From contig JAJDUK010000024.1 in assembly GCA_022826665.1 (NCBI GenBank), forward strand, positions 191,844-255,843: a DNA stretch of 64,000 nt, written 5' to 3'. The translations under genes and the position numbers were made by a program. Shown one piece after another: positions 37,017 to 46,469 of the stretch. The first letter of the stretch is position 1. Each line of letters begins with the position of its first letter. The notes beneath the pieces were generated by a model. That model was not told the DNA's origin. It worked only from the letters and a program-made list of their open reading frames with translations, and ran no database searches. This DNA comes from Alphaproteobacteria bacterium (GTDB lineage Bacteria; Pseudomonadota; Alphaproteobacteria; UBA828).

Positions 37017-37706
37017 ATGTGGCGAGCGCTGCCTGCGGACGAGACGCGCGACCGGCTGCTGACCGCGGCACTCCCCCACGTGCCCTTCGACGGCTGGTCC
37101 GAGAAGGCGCTGGCTGCGGCAGCGGCGGAGCTTGGTATCGAGACCGAGGAGGCGCACCAGACCTTTCCTGGCGGGTCCGTCGCGCTCGTCACCTATCACG
37201 CGGCCTACGCCGACCGGCGCATGGAAGAAGCGCTGAAGGAGGCCGATCTGGCGGAGATGCGACTGCGGGAGCGCATCGCCCATGCCGTGCGTCTCAGGCT
37301 CGAGCAGAACGTGGCACACCGCGAGGCGATCCGTGCGGCGTTGCCGATTCTGGCGCAGCCCGCCAATGGCCCGCACGCGCTTTCGTCCCTCTACCGCACC
37401 GTGGACACGGTCTGGTTCGCGGTCGGTGACAAGTCGACGGATTTCGGCTTCTACACCAAGCGCGCCCTGCTCGCCGGCGTCTACCTCTCCACCCTGCTCT
37501 ACTGGCTGAACGACGGCTCCGAGGATACGCAGGCGACCTGGGGCTTCCTCGACCGCCGTATCGCCGACGTCATGCGTATCCAAACGGCGCGGGGGCAGTT
37601 CGCCCGCTTCCGCCCGCCGGGCTTCGGGCTATTGCGGCGCCTGCGCGAGGCGGCCCGCGCCGCCGCGGACCCCATGCACGGGCGCGGCCCGGAGAGACCG
37701 TCGTAG
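37017..37706 (+). CDS. COQ9 family ubiquinone-biosynthesis protein
   Basis: 229 aa protein of the COQ9 family, which in mitochondria binds lipids and supports hydroxylation steps of ubiquinone synthesis. It has the TetR-like helical start (DRLLTAALPHVPFDGWSEKALAAAAAELGI), the amphipathic RLRLEQNVAHREAIRAALPILAQP region, and the signature DTVWFAVGDKSTDFGFYTKRALLAGVYLSTLLYWLND. It is confined to alphaproteobacteria and eukaryotes, supporting the taxonomic call. It begins three bases after def. Confidence 0.93.
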   Translation: MWRALPADETRDRLLTAALPHVPFDGWSEKALAAAAAELGIETEEAHQTFPGGSVALVTYHAAYADRRMEEALKEADLAEMRLRERIAHAVRLRLEQNVAHREAIRAALPILAQPANGPHALSSLYRTVDTVWFAVGDKSTDFGFYTKRALLAGVYLSTLLYWLNDGSEDTQATWGFLDRRIADVMRIQTARGQFARFRPPGFGLLRRLREAARAAADPMHGRGPERPS

Positions 37707-37734
37707 CACTCGGTTCCGGCGCGATTGCCGGCTC

Positions 37735-38922
37735 CTACACAAGCAACTCGATCAGCAGGCTGTTGAGCAGCGGCCGGCCGGCGGCGGTGGCGCGGAGCCG
37801 CCCGTCCCGTCGCTCCAGATAGCCGGCCTCGACGAGGCGTGTGAGGCCATCGCGGTCGAGTACCCGGTCCGGCTCACAGCCGGTGCGCCCCTTCAGGCGC
37901 GCTTCCGATACCCCTTCTGCGAGCCTGAGTCCCATCATCAACATCTCGCGCGCCTGCTCGTCGGGGTCGAGGGAGCGCGTCTCGGCGGTGCCGTGGCCCG
38001 CGCGCTCGACGGCGGCAAGCCAGGATTCGGGGGCGGCGTGCTGGCGCGTCGCCTGCCGCCCCTCCCCTGCCGGCGCGATACGACCGTGGGCACCCGGCCC
38101 GATGCCCACGTAGTCGTCGTAGCGCCAGTAGGCGAGATTGTGGCGGCAGGCATCGCCGCCGCGCCCATGGTTCGAGACCTCGTAGGCCGCAAAGCCGGCC
38201 GCCTCCATGATCTCTTGGGTCAAGTCGTACAGAGCGCGGCCGGTATCGTCGTCGGGAAGCGCGAACGCGCCGTCGCGCGCCTGCCGCCAGAAGGGCGTGC
38301 CTTTCTCGATGGTGAGCTGGTAGAGGGAGAGGTGGTTGTCGGCGAACGACAACGCCTCGCTCAGCTCATCGCGCCAGGCCCCCACAGTCTGGCCCGGCCT
38401 CGCGTAGATCAGGTCGAAGGAGCTGCGCGGCATGATGCGCTGCGCCAACGCCACCGCCTGCCGCGCCTCCGCCACGTCGTGTCCGCGACCAAGGAATTTG
38501 AGAGCGTCATCGTCCAGCGCCTGCACGCCGAGCGAGACACGGTTGACGCCGGCCGTGCGGAAGTCTTCGAGCCGTGCCGCCTCGGTCGAGGTCGGATTGG
38601 CTTCGAGGGTGATTTCGGCGTCCGTCGCGAGGGTCCAACGCGCCGCCGCCCCGTCGATGACGGCGGCGGCGGTCTCGGGCGGCATCAGCGAGGGCGTGCC
38701 CCCACCGAAAAAGATGCTGTTGACCGTCGCCCGCGGCAGCAACGCCGCGAAGTGGTCGAGCTCGCGCAGCAGCGCACCCCGCCACCTGGCCTGATCCACG
38801 CTCTCCCTGACGTGGCTGTTGAAGTCGCAGTAGGGGCACTTGGAGAGGCAGAACGGCCAGTGGACATAGAGAGCGAGCGCCTGTTGCGCTCCGGCAGAAG
38901 ACGGCTCGGGTTCGCCGGTCAC
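37735..38922 (-). CDS. hemW: radical SAM family haem chaperone
   Basis: 395 aa HemW-type protein, once annotated as oxygen-independent coproporphyrinogen oxidase. The start is GTG 38922, overlapping the rdgB stop (GTGA); the track's longer ORF is a read-back into rdgB. The cluster motif is [10 protein letters not shown], followed by [14 protein letters not shown] and AEITLEANP. The missing extra N-terminal Cys of true HemN and the C-terminal HemW domain ([20 protein letters not shown]) favour a haem chaperone over HemN. Last gene of rph-rdgB-hemW. Confidence 0.94.
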   Translation of the reverse strand: MTGEPEPSSAGAQQALALYVHWPFCLSKCPYCDFNSHVRESVDQARWRGALLRELDHFAALLPRATVNSIFFGGGTPSLMPPETAAAVIDGAAARWTLATDAEITLEANPTSTEAARLEDFRTAGVNRVSLGVQALDDDALKFLGRGHDVAEARQAVALAQRIMPRSSFDLIYARPGQTVGAWRDELSEALSFADNHLSLYQLTIEKGTPFWRQARDGAFALPDDDTGRALYDLTQEIMEAAGFAAYEVSNHGRGGDACRHNLAYWRYDDYVGIGPGAHGRIAPAGEGRQATRQHAAPESWLAAVERAGHGTAETRSLDPDEQAREMLMMGLRLAEGVSEARLKGRTGCEPDRVLDRDGLTRLVEAGYLERRDGRLRATAAGRPLLNSLLIELLV

Positions 38923-39533
38923 GGCCGGGGCGGCAGGAAGGCCGCCAGTTGCTCGAAGGCCCGCGCCCGATGGGTCAGCGGCTGTTTCTCCTCCGGCGGC
39001 ATCTCGCCCAAGGTGCGCCTGTGGCCGTCGGGGACGAAGATCGGGTCGTAACCAAACCCATGCGGACCGCGCGGCGGAAAGGTGAGAGTCCCGTCCACGC
39101 GGCCCTCGACGGTCTCGCAGTGACCGTCCGGCCAAGCGAGGGAGAGCGCGCAGACGAAATAGGCCGCCGCGCCAACGGTCTCGACCCCCCGCGCCGCAAG
39201 CTCCGCCTCGATCCGGTCCATCGCCACGCAAAAATCCTTCCCCGGCCCCGCCCAGCGGGCGGAATAGATGCCGGGCGCGCCGTCGAGCGCCGGCACCACG
39301 AGGCCGGAATCGTCGGCGAGCGCGGGCTCGCCACTCGCCTCGGCCGCTGCGCGGGCCTTGAGCACCGCGTTGGCGATGAACGTCTCGCCGGTCTCCTCCG
39401 GCTCCGCGAGGCCCAGCGCCGCAGCGCCCATCGCCTCGATGCCGAGGGGGTCCAGCAGCGCTGCGATCTCGCGGACCTTGCCCGCGTTATGGCTCGCGAC
39501 GATCAGGCGCGCCGCCGAGAGACGACGGGCCAC
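38919..39533 (-). CDS. rdgB: RdgB/HAM1 non-canonical purine NTP pyrophosphatase
   Basis: 204 aa pyrophosphatase that clears dITP/XTP. Marks: [17 protein letters not shown] at the N-terminus, [50 protein letters not shown] and [11 protein letters not shown] near the end, all canonical. It starts at GTG 39533, overlapping the end of rph by a few bases, and overlaps hemW by four, so the three genes form a tight operon. Confidence 0.96.
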   Translation of the reverse strand: MARRLSAARLIVASHNAGKVREIAALLDPLGIEAMGAAALGLAEPEETGETFIANAVLKARAAAEASGEPALADDSGLVVPALDGAPGIYSARWAGPGKDFCVAMDRIEAELAARGVETVGAAAYFVCALSLAWPDGHCETVEGRVDGTLTFPPRGPHGFGYDPIFVPDGHRRTLGEMPPEEKQPLTHRARAFEQLAAFLPPRP

Positions 39534-39538
39534 GCCGT

Positions 39539-40261
39539 CTAACCCGCCCCGGCGAGGGCGTCCCGCTGCAGGGCGAAGAGTTGCTCGGCTCCTGAGCGGG
39601 CGAGCGCCAGCATGGCGATCAGCTGCGCCTCGCTGAAGGGATCGCCCTCTGCCGTGCCCTGCACCTCGACGATCCCGCCGCCGGCGGTGAACACGAAGTT
39701 CGCGTCCGCCTCCGCCGTGCTGTCTTCGTCATAATCCAGATCAAGCACCGCCTCCCCGCCGACGATCCCGCAGCTCACCGCGGCAACCTGGTCCGCGAGC
39801 GGCAACCCCTCGATCGCACCGCCCGCCACAAGGCCTTCAAGCGCCATATGGAGCGCGACGTAGGCGCCGGTAATAGCCGCGGTGCGGGTGCCGCCGTCGG
39901 CCTGAATCACGTCGCAGTCGAGGGTGATCTGACGCTCCCCCAGCGCTTCCATATCGGTCACGGCGCGAAGCGAGCGCCCGATCAAGCGCTGGATCTCCTG
40001 GGTGCGCCCGCCCTGGCGCCCGCGCGCCGCCTCGCGCGCCGAGCGGGAGCCGGTGGAGCGCGGCAGCATGCCGTATTCCCCGGTGACCCAGCCTCGCCCC
40101 TTGTTGCGGAGGAAGGGCGGCACGCGATCCTCCACGCTCGCAGTGCAGAGCACGTGCGTGTCGCCGAAACGAACCAGGCACGAGCCCTCGGCGTGCTTGT
40201 TCACGCCCGACTCGAGCTTGACCCGTCGCATTTCGTCCGGTCTGCGGCCGGATGGTCGCAT
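39539..40261 (-). CDS. rph: ribonuclease PH
   Basis: 240 aa phosphorolytic exoribonuclease trimming tRNA 3' ends. Marks are [114 protein letters not shown] precedes the ATG. First gene of the rph-rdgB-hemW operon; divergent from the hydantoinase-like gene, sharing a 160-base promoter region. Confidence 0.97.
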   Translation of the reverse strand: MRPSGRRPDEMRRVKLESGVNKHAEGSCLVRFGDTHVLCTASVEDRVPPFLRNKGRGWVTGEYGMLPRSTGSRSAREAARGRQGGRTQEIQRLIGRSLRAVTDMEALGERQITLDCDVIQADGGTRTAAITGAYVALHMALEGLVAGGAIEGLPLADQVAAVSCGIVGGEAVLDLDYDEDSTAEADANFVFTAGGGIVEVQGTAEGDPFSEAQLIAMLALARSGAEQLFALQRDALAGAG

Positions 40262-40422
40262 AAAGGGCCCTCCCCCGCTGGCGGCGCGACACTATCGCGG
40301 GGCCCTAAGAGCGTCCACAGTATTCATTTCCCTCAATCGCCGGGCGTTCGCTCCGCTCGCGCGGGCAGCGTGACGACGGAGCCTGTAGAATGCCCGCTTC
40401 ATTCGCGGCGCGGAGCCCCGCC

Positions 40423-43400
40423 ATGCCCTACTGTATCGCCGTCGATACCGGCGGCACCTTCACCGATGTCGTCGTCGCAGCACCCGGCGGCGCGCTCACT
40501 GTCGGCAAGGCGCCGTCTACGCCCTCTCGCAGCGCGGATGGGGTCAAGGCGGGCCTCGCCGATGCGGCGCGGGCCATGGGCATCCCGGTCGAGGCCCTGA
40601 TCGGAGACGCGGACGTGCTGATCTACGGCACGACCTGGGCCACCAACGCCATCGTCACCGGCAGTACGGCAAAGACCGCCCTTCTGGTGACCGAGGGCTT
40701 TCCCGACATTCTGGTCTACCGCCAGGGCGGCAAGCTGCACCCTTTCGAGCTCCACATCGATCCGCTCAAGCCCTACGTGCCGCGCCGGCTCACCGCCGAG
40801 ATCTCCGAGCGGGTGACGGCCGAAGGCGAGGTGGAACGGGCGCTGGATGAGGACGCCGCGCGCGCGGCGCTGACCCGGCTCGCCCGGCAGGGCGTGGAGG
40901 CGGTTGCCGTCTGCCTGCTCTGGTCGATCAAGAACCCCATGCACGAGGAGCGGCTGGGCGCCTTGATCGAGGAGACGATGCCGGGCGTCCCTTACACGCT
41001 CTCGCACCGGCTCAACCCGATCCTGCGCGAGTATCCGCGCGCGTCCTCGGCCGCCATCGACGCGTCGTTGAAGCCGCTGATGCAGCGCCATCTGCGCGCG
41101 CTCAGCGATGACCTCGGCGCTGCGGGATTCGCCGGCGAGCTCCTGGTCAGCACGGTCTCCGGCGGCCTGATGCACGTGGAGGACGTCGCCGACCGGCCGA
41201 TCTTCATGGTCAAGTCGGGCCCGGCAATGGCACCGCTCGCCGGCATCGCCTACGCCGAGGCCGAGGGGCTCGGGCGCGACGTGCTGGTGGTGGATGCCGG
41301 CGGCACCACATTCGACGTGAGCATGGTGCGCGACGGCGCGGTCAAGTACACCCGCGAGACGTGGCTTGGTGGGCTCTTCTCCGGCCACAACCTCGGGCTC
41401 TCCTCGGTCGACGTGCGGAGCGTGGGTGCGGGCGGTGGCTCGATCGCCTGGATCGATCCCGGCGGGCTGCTGCGCGTCGGACCCGAGAGCGCCGGTGCCG
41501 ACCCCGGCCCCGCCTGCTACGGCCGGGGCGGCGATGCGGCAACGGTGACCGACGCCGCCGTGGTGCTGGGCTACATCGACCCCGACGCCTTCCTCGGCGG
41601 GCGCATGAAGCTCGACGTGGCCGCCGCCCGGCATGCCGTCGAAGCGCTGGCCGAGCAGCTCGACATGACGGTCGAGGAGACAGCCTCGGCAATCCTCACC
41701 CTCGCCAGCGAGACCATGATCAAGGCGATCGAGGAGATCACGGTCAACGAGGGGGTCAATCCGCGCGAGAGCGTGCTCGTGGCGGGTGGCGGGGCCGCCG
41801 GCCTCAACATCCTGCCGATCGCCGCTGCACTCGGCTGCGAACGGGTGCTGCTGCCCAAGACGGCAGGTGCGCTCAGTGCCTGCGGCGCGCAGTATTCCGA
41901 CATCGTCGCCGAGTTCAGCGCGAGCCACTACGTCCGCACCGACCACTGGGACGAAGCCGCCATCAACGACACCCTCGGCGACATCGACGCGCGCATGGAG
42001 GCGTTCGCCGACGGCTTGCGGGCGCGGGGGATCGCGCGCTTCCGCAAGGACCACTTCGTCGACGCGCGCTACCTCAACCAGCAATGGGAAACCGAGATCG
42101 CAATGCCGGCCCCGCGCTTCGCGGGCCGCGGCGCTGTCAACGCGCTCATCGAGCACTTCCACGAGGTGCACGAGCGGCTCTACGGCGTGAAGGAGGAGAA
42201 CGGGCTGCTCGAATGCCTGAACTGGAAGGGCCGGCTCACGGCCTTCCTCGACCGGCCCCAGCCTGCGGCGTCTGCAGGGAACGCCGGGCCGAGCGGGCCG
42301 CCCGTACCGCGTCGCACCATGAGCGCCTTCTTTGGCGACGCGGGTTTCCTGGAGACGCCGGTCTACGAAGGCGCGACGCTCGCGGCGGGCGATGCGATCG
42401 CCGGCCCCGCCATCATCGAGGAGCCGACCACCACGGTGGTGGTCTACCCCCGGACGCGGGCGCGAGTCTCGCCCGGCGGCAACTACATTCTGGAACCGGC
42501 GGAAGAGACGGCACGGGCGCCGACGGAGGGCGCAGAGGAGCTCGATCCGGTGCAGGTCGCGATCATGGCCAACCGAATCGACGCGATCCTGCGCGAGATG
42601 ACAGGTGTCGTCATGCGCACCGCGCGCTCGGCGGTGATAGGCCAGTCGCGCGATTTCTCCTGCGCCATCGTCACCGCCGACAACGAGCTGCTGGCGGCCG
42701 CCGAGGGCATCCCGGCCCACATATACGGCGCCCATCTGCAGACCAGGACCATGTGCCGGGTGCATCCGGACTTCCGCGAGGGCGACGCCTACCTCCACAA
42801 CGACCCCTACGACGGCAACAGTCACGCCGCCGACTGGTCGATCATCGTGCCGGTCTTCTGCGACAGTGAGCACCTGTTCAACGTCACCGTGAAGGGGCAC
42901 CAGGCCGACTGTGGCGACAGCATCCCAACCACCTATACGCCGCGCGCCCGCGACGTGTACGAGGAAGGCGCGCTGATCTTCCCCTGCGTGCGAGTGCAGC
43001 GGGACTTCCGGGACAACGAGGACATCGTGCGCATGTGCCGCCGGCGCATCAGGGTGCCGGACCAGTGGTACGGCGACTACCTCTCGCAGCTCGGCGCGGC
43101 GCGCATCGGAGAGCGCCGACTCAAGGCGTTTGCCGCGAAGCACGGCGTGGATCAGATGCGGCGCTTCATCGAGGCCTGGTTCGACTATGCGGAGCGCCGC
43201 GCCGACCACGCCATCCGCAGGCTGCCCAGGGGCACGCTGGTCAACAAGGGAAAGCACGACCCGGTGCAGCCCTTCCTGCCCGAGAGCCTGGAGATCACGG
43301 TCAAGGTCGGGATCGACCCCGACGAGGGCCGCATCACCGTGGACCTCCGCGACAACCCGGACTGCATCGACGCAGGCCTCAACCTTACGGAGGCTTGCGC

Positions 43401-44346
43401 GACCGCCAACTGCATCCAGGGCGTGTTCGAGAACCTGGAGTCCGATATCCCGCCCAACGCCGGCAGCTTCCGCCGCCTCGAGGTCAAGCTGCGCGAGGGC
43501 TGCGTCGTGGGCATCCCGCGCTTCCCGCACAGCTGCTCGCTGGCGACCACCAACATGGCGGATGTTGTGGTGAACCTCGTTCAGTCGGCCTTCACTCAGC
43601 TCGGGGACGGCCACGGGCTCGCCCAGGGCAATCTCTGCTTTTCGGCCGGCATGGGCGTGGTCTCAGGCAGGGACTGGCGGCGCGGTGGGGCCGAGTACAT
43701 CAACCAGGTCTATCTGATGGGCGGCGGCGGGCCGGCGCTGCCCGAGCATGACGGCATGATCTACCTGCTGACGCCGGGGGGCTGCGGGTTGCTGCATCGG
43801 GACAGCATCGAGTTCGACGAGCAGCGCTTCCCCATGCTGATTCGCTCACAGCGGCTCCTCCCCGATTCGGGCGGCGCGGGGCGCAGGCGGGGCGGGCCCG
43901 CGACCGAGGTGATCTTCGGCCCGCGCCGCGACCAGATGACCGTGAGCATCATGGGCGGCGGCACGATCAACCCGCCCAGAGGCGTGCGCGGCGGCAGCGA
44001 CGCCAACCACGCCTACCACGGCCACTTGCACGCCGACGGCTCCGAGGACTCGGTGCCGAACGGGGTGATGCTGGCACTGGCGCCCGGCGAGTTCGTGCGC
44101 TCGGTGGATAACGGCGGCAGCGGCTACGGCGACCCGCTCACCCGCGAGCCCGGGCGTGTGCTGGAGGACGTGGTCGAGGGCTATGTGACCCCAGACCATG
44201 CAGAGGCGGTGTATGGCGTGACGCTCACCGGAAGTGCGGAAGACGGCACGCTCGCCGTCGACGAGTCCGGCACCGCGGAGCACCGCGCCGCATTAGCCGG
44301 CGCCGCGGTGCCGCCGCGTAGCGTCAACCGGTTCGGGCAAGGGTAG
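40423..44346 (+). CDS. fused hydantoinase/oxoprolinase (HyuA-HyuB) protein
   Basis: About 1307 aa single polypeptide joining the A and B subunits of hydantoinase/oxoprolinase-type ATPases. The A part (to about 690) opens with the actin-fold phosphate motif CIAVDTGGTFTDVVVA and contains TTWATNAIVTG, VDAGGTTFDVSMV and GGGSIAWIDPGGLLRVGPESAG. The B part (from about 715) begins DPVQVAIMANRIDAILREMTGVVMRTARS and includes HNDPYDGNSHAADW and DNGGSGYGDPLTR. Such ATPases open lactam or hydantoin rings or carboxylate ketones. ATG 40423 fits the family; ATG 40390, also with GGAG upstream, adds 11 residues. Substrate unknown. Confidence 0.93.
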   Translation: MPYCIAVDTGGTFTDVVVAAPGGALTVGKAPSTPSRSADGVKAGLADAARAMGIPVEALIGDADVLIYGTTWATNAIVTGSTAKTALLVTEGFPDILVYRQGGKLHPFELHIDPLKPYVPRRLTAEISERVTAEGEVERALDEDAARAALTRLARQGVEAVAVCLLWSIKNPMHEERLGALIEETMPGVPYTLSHRLNPILREYPRASSAAIDASLKPLMQRHLRALSDDLGAAGFAGELLVSTVSGGLMHVEDVADRPIFMVKSGPAMAPLAGIAYAEAEGLGRDVLVVDAGGTTFDVSMVRDGAVKYTRETWLGGLFSGHNLGLSSVDVRSVGAGGGSIAWIDPGGLLRVGPESAGADPGPACYGRGGDAATVTDAAVVLGYIDPDAFLGGRMKLDVAAARHAVEALAEQLDMTVEETASAILTLASETMIKAIEEITVNEGVNPRESVLVAGGGAAGLNILPIAAALGCERVLLPKTAGALSACGAQYSDIVAEFSASHYVRTDHWDEAAINDTLGDIDARMEAFADGLRARGIARFRKDHFVDARYLNQQWETEIAMPAPRFAGRGAVNALIEHFHEVHERLYGVKEENGLLECLNWKGRLTAFLDRPQPAASAGNAGPSGPPVPRRTMSAFFGDAGFLETPVYEGATLAAGDAIAGPAIIEEPTTTVVVYPRTRARVSPGGNYILEPAEETARAPTEGAEELDPVQVAIMANRIDAILREMTGVVMRTARSAVIGQSRDFSCAIVTADNELLAAAEGIPAHIYGAHLQTRTMCRVHPDFREGDAYLHNDPYDGNSHAADWSIIVPVFCDSEHLFNVTVKGHQADCGDSIPTTYTPRARDVYEEGALIFPCVRVQRDFRDNEDIVRMCRRRIRVPDQWYGDYLSQLGAARIGERRLKAFAAKHGVDQMRRFIEAWFDYAERRADHAIRRLPRGTLVNKGKHDPVQPFLPESLEITVKVGIDPDEGRITVDLRDNPDCIDAGLNLTEACATANCIQGVFENLESDIPPNAGSFRRLEVKLREGCVVGIPRFPHSCSLATTNMADVVVNLVQSAFTQLGDGHGLAQGNLCFSAGMGVVSGRDWRRGGAEYINQVYLMGGGGPALPEHDGMIYLLTPGGCGLLHRDSIEFDEQRFPMLIRSQRLLPDSGGAGRRRGGPATEVIFGPRRDQMTVSIMGGGTINPPRGVRGGSDANHAYHGHLHADGSEDSVPNGVMLALAPGEFVRSVDNGGSGYGDPLTREPGRVLEDVVEGYVTPDHAEAVYGVTLTGSAEDGTLAVDESGTAEHRAALAGAAVPPRSVNRFGQG

Positions 44347-44430
44347 GCGCCCAACCGTCCTCCATCGGCTTACGTTGTCTTGTCCGAACCAACTGGGTGG
44401 ACATCTGCACTGTCGTTCTTGGCGGGAATG

Positions 44431-44536
44431 TCTCACCACGGTCATGGTCTGCGCGGCGCTGCCCGGCCTGCAGGGAGGGACAGGCGGGCAGCGGGTCGAG
44501 CGCCAGGGAGGGGCGCAGACCATGACCGTGGTGAGA
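44431..44536. mobile_element. 106-bp inverted-repeat element (copy A)
   Basis: Its ends are perfect 24-base inverted repeats (left TCTCACCACGGTCATGGTCT plus GCGC; right ends ...GACCGTGGTGAGA). A second nested inverted repeat, CGCTGCCCGGCCTG and CAGGCGGGCAGCG (one base shorter), makes the whole element able to fold into one long hairpin. The end sequence is shared with copy B at 36143-36407. It lies 85 bases after the hydantoinase stop. No coding capacity. Confidence 0.65.
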
Positions 44537-44562
44537 AGAGCGGGTTAAGGGTGTCACGCGGC

Positions 44563-44652
44563 CTATGCTCCCGCCGTCGAGAGAAGGAGCGCCGCGAGAA
44601 TGAGGCACACGCCCGTGAGCCACGCCGCGAATACGGAATACGTCCACATCAT
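44563..44652 (-). CDS. possible 29-residue membrane microprotein
   Basis: Too short for the ORF track. It begins ATGATG with GTGAGGAGA eight bases upstream, a strong ribosome site, and ends at TAG. The translation starts MMWTYSVFAAWLTG and continues through a hydrophobic stretch (VCLILAALLLSTAGA), i.e. one membrane span with aromatic residues at the start. The general look recalls small oxidase or transporter subunits such as CydX or KdpF, but no partner gene is adjacent and I claim no homology. It could be chance; the ribosome site and high-GC codon pattern favour translation. Confidence 0.35.
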   Translation of the reverse strand: MMWTYSVFAAWLTGVCLILAALLLSTAGA

Positions 44653-44834
44653 CGAGGCGTCTCCTCACGCCAAGGGCGGATACTTGCCGTTGCATTCAGC
44701 CATTTGCTCCGCCTAAACGAGACGGGTACTCCGAACTCACTCATGGGCTTCTCACCTCACAACCGGTGCCATTCTCGAGAATCGAGACCGCGCTTCAGCA
44801 TCACAGTGTCAAAGTCGAGGGAGACTGAGATCGC

Positions 44835-45150
44835 TAGACAGAGAGAAAGTAGATATAAATTGACAAGAAATGTACACCGAATCAATATATTTTTCTGATT
44901 TTGAACTATATCAATATTGATATATAAAACGATATAATACGTTGCAATAACGCTATAAAATAAATTAGTATGTATAATACATCTTAGAAAATGGCCCGAC
45001 AAATGCGAAATTGATATGAAGCAGCAAGGCCAGTGCTCTCTTTCAAGAAAAATCGTATGCCATCACATCATATCAACCATGTTACAGCGTAATATCTTGG
45101 GAATACTATAAGATTTCATGGGAATATCATCACCTAATAGTCTTGATTCT
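44835..45150. other. AT-rich block with an 18-bp perfect palindrome
   Basis: Between copy A/microORF and the MetE-like gene lies a stretch very unlike the rest of the window: bases 44881-44940 contain only 10 G or C. TATATCAATATTGATATA (44907-44924) is a perfect 18-base palindrome. A perfect TTGACA lies at 44860 and several TATAAT-like hexamers follow. The one ORF in the track (44757..45002, minus) has no ribosome site I can see. Possible roles are a silenced promoter region or a protein-binding site. Confidence 0.55.
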
Positions 45151-45268
45151 AGAGGGAAAACCGGCCCCACCTTCCATGCCATGTGTGCGACTCGGGGCGC
45201 GGTGGAGACAGGGCAACTGGTCGATTACCATTGGGGCAGAGCGCAAGAGCCTCGGGAGGGCCGGTGCC

Positions 45269-46444
45269 ATGCGTTGCAGCGACTCTAGGATCCTCACTAC
45301 GCACGCCGGCAGCCTGGCGCGCAACCCGGAGCTCAGCGCGCTGCTGATCCGACAGGACCACGGCAAGCCGGTCGACCCTTTGGAGCTCGACGCCGCGATC
45401 CGCGCGCGCACCCGGCACGTCGTCGCGCGCCAGCTCGAGAGCGGCATCGACATCGGCGGGGACGGCGAGCAGGCCCGCGCCGGCTATTCGACCTATCCGG
45501 CCCAGCGCATGAGCGGCTTCGGCGGGAGCTCCAGCCGCAACGACCTGCTGGACTTCGAGAGGTTCCCCCTCTACGCCGAGGCCTACCACGAGGCCTTTCG
45601 CACCAACCCGAAGGAACGCACGCGCATCGTCAACGCGCCGCAAGCGATCGCGGAGCTGAGCTACGATCCCGACTGCGCCGGCGTGCGCGCGGAGTGCGAT
45701 GCCTTCGACGACGCGCTCGCCCGGCAGGAGACGCGCTTCGCCGAGACCTTCGTGACCGCGGCGTCGCCCGGCTGCGTGCTGACCATCATGCACAACGCGC
45801 ACTACGCGTCGGACCGCGAGTACCTCTTCGCGCTCGCGCGGGAGTTGAAGACGGAATACGAGTTCATCGTCTCGCGCGGCCACGTGCTCCAGATCGACGC
45901 GCCGGACCTCGCCATGGAGCGCTACCTCTATTTCCGCGATGCGCCGGATGCGGCCTTCCTCTCCAGCGTGGAAGACCACATCGAGGCGCTCAACATGGCG
46001 CTGGCCGATGTGCCGCGCGAGCGGGTTCGACTGCACGTGTGCTGGGGCACCTGGGACGGGCCGCATGCCGACGACACGCCGCTCGCCCCGCTCCTGCCCC
46101 GTCTTTACAAAGCCAAGGTGGGCGCGCTCAACATCCCCTTTGCCAATCCCGGCCATCAGCACGAGTACGAGACGGTGCGCAGGAACCCGCCGCCCGACTC
46201 GATGGTGCTGATCCCCGGCGTGATCGACAACATGACCAAGCACCTTGAGCACCCGGAAGTGGTGGCCGAGCGCATCCAGCGTGCGGTGGACGCGGTGGGG
46301 GAGCGCGAACGCGTGATCGCCGGCGTGGACTGCGGCTTCGCCGTCTTCACCGACAACGCGATGATGACCGAGGACATCTGCTGGGCGAAGTTCCGCGCGC
46401 TGCGCGCCGGTGCGGACCTAGCTAGCAGCCGGCTGTGGGGTTAG
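45269..46444 (+). CDS. cobalamin-independent methionine synthase (MetE C-terminal)-like protein
   Basis: 391 aa protein of the UROD/MetE-like barrel superfamily. The start ATG has GGGAGGG nine bases upstream; the track's 45143 start reads the AT-rich leader. It opens ILTTHAGSLARNPEL, has DIGGDGEQARAGYSTYPAQRMSGFGG, and the candidate zinc ligands are in RLHVCWGTWDGPH and the late GVDCGFAVF. The length equals a MetE C-terminal half without the folate-binding N-terminal half, so it is probably an alkyl-transfer enzyme (compare epoxyalkane:coenzyme M transferase and EctB-like relatives) rather than a full MetE. Substrate unknown. Confidence 0.85.
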   Translation: MRCSDSRILTTHAGSLARNPELSALLIRQDHGKPVDPLELDAAIRARTRHVVARQLESGIDIGGDGEQARAGYSTYPAQRMSGFGGSSSRNDLLDFERFPLYAEAYHEAFRTNPKERTRIVNAPQAIAELSYDPDCAGVRAECDAFDDALARQETRFAETFVTAASPGCVLTIMHNAHYASDREYLFALARELKTEYEFIVSRGHVLQIDAPDLAMERYLYFRDAPDAAFLSSVEDHIEALNMALADVPRERVRLHVCWGTWDGPHADDTPLAPLLPRLYKAKVGALNIPFANPGHQHEYETVRRNPPPDSMVLIPGVIDNMTKHLEHPEVVAERIQRAVDAVGERERVIAGVDCGFAVFTDNAMMTEDICWAKFRALRAGADLASSRLWG

Positions 46445-46469
46445 GGCGCGGCTCGGTCGGTTCCGCCCT

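Noticed and set aside
37735-39231. Longer 498 aa version of hemW.
   Set aside because: The first 103 residues are rdgB read in another frame; GTG 38922 overlapping the rdgB stop gives the normal HemW length.
40399-43614. 1071 aa antisense ORF opposite the hydantoinase gene.
   Set aside because: No motif recognised and it mirrors codon positions of the real HyuA-HyuB gene.
44757-45002. 81 aa minus-strand ORF in the AT-rich block.
   Set aside because: No ribosome site seen, and hydrophobic low-complexity translation is expected from AT-rich DNA.
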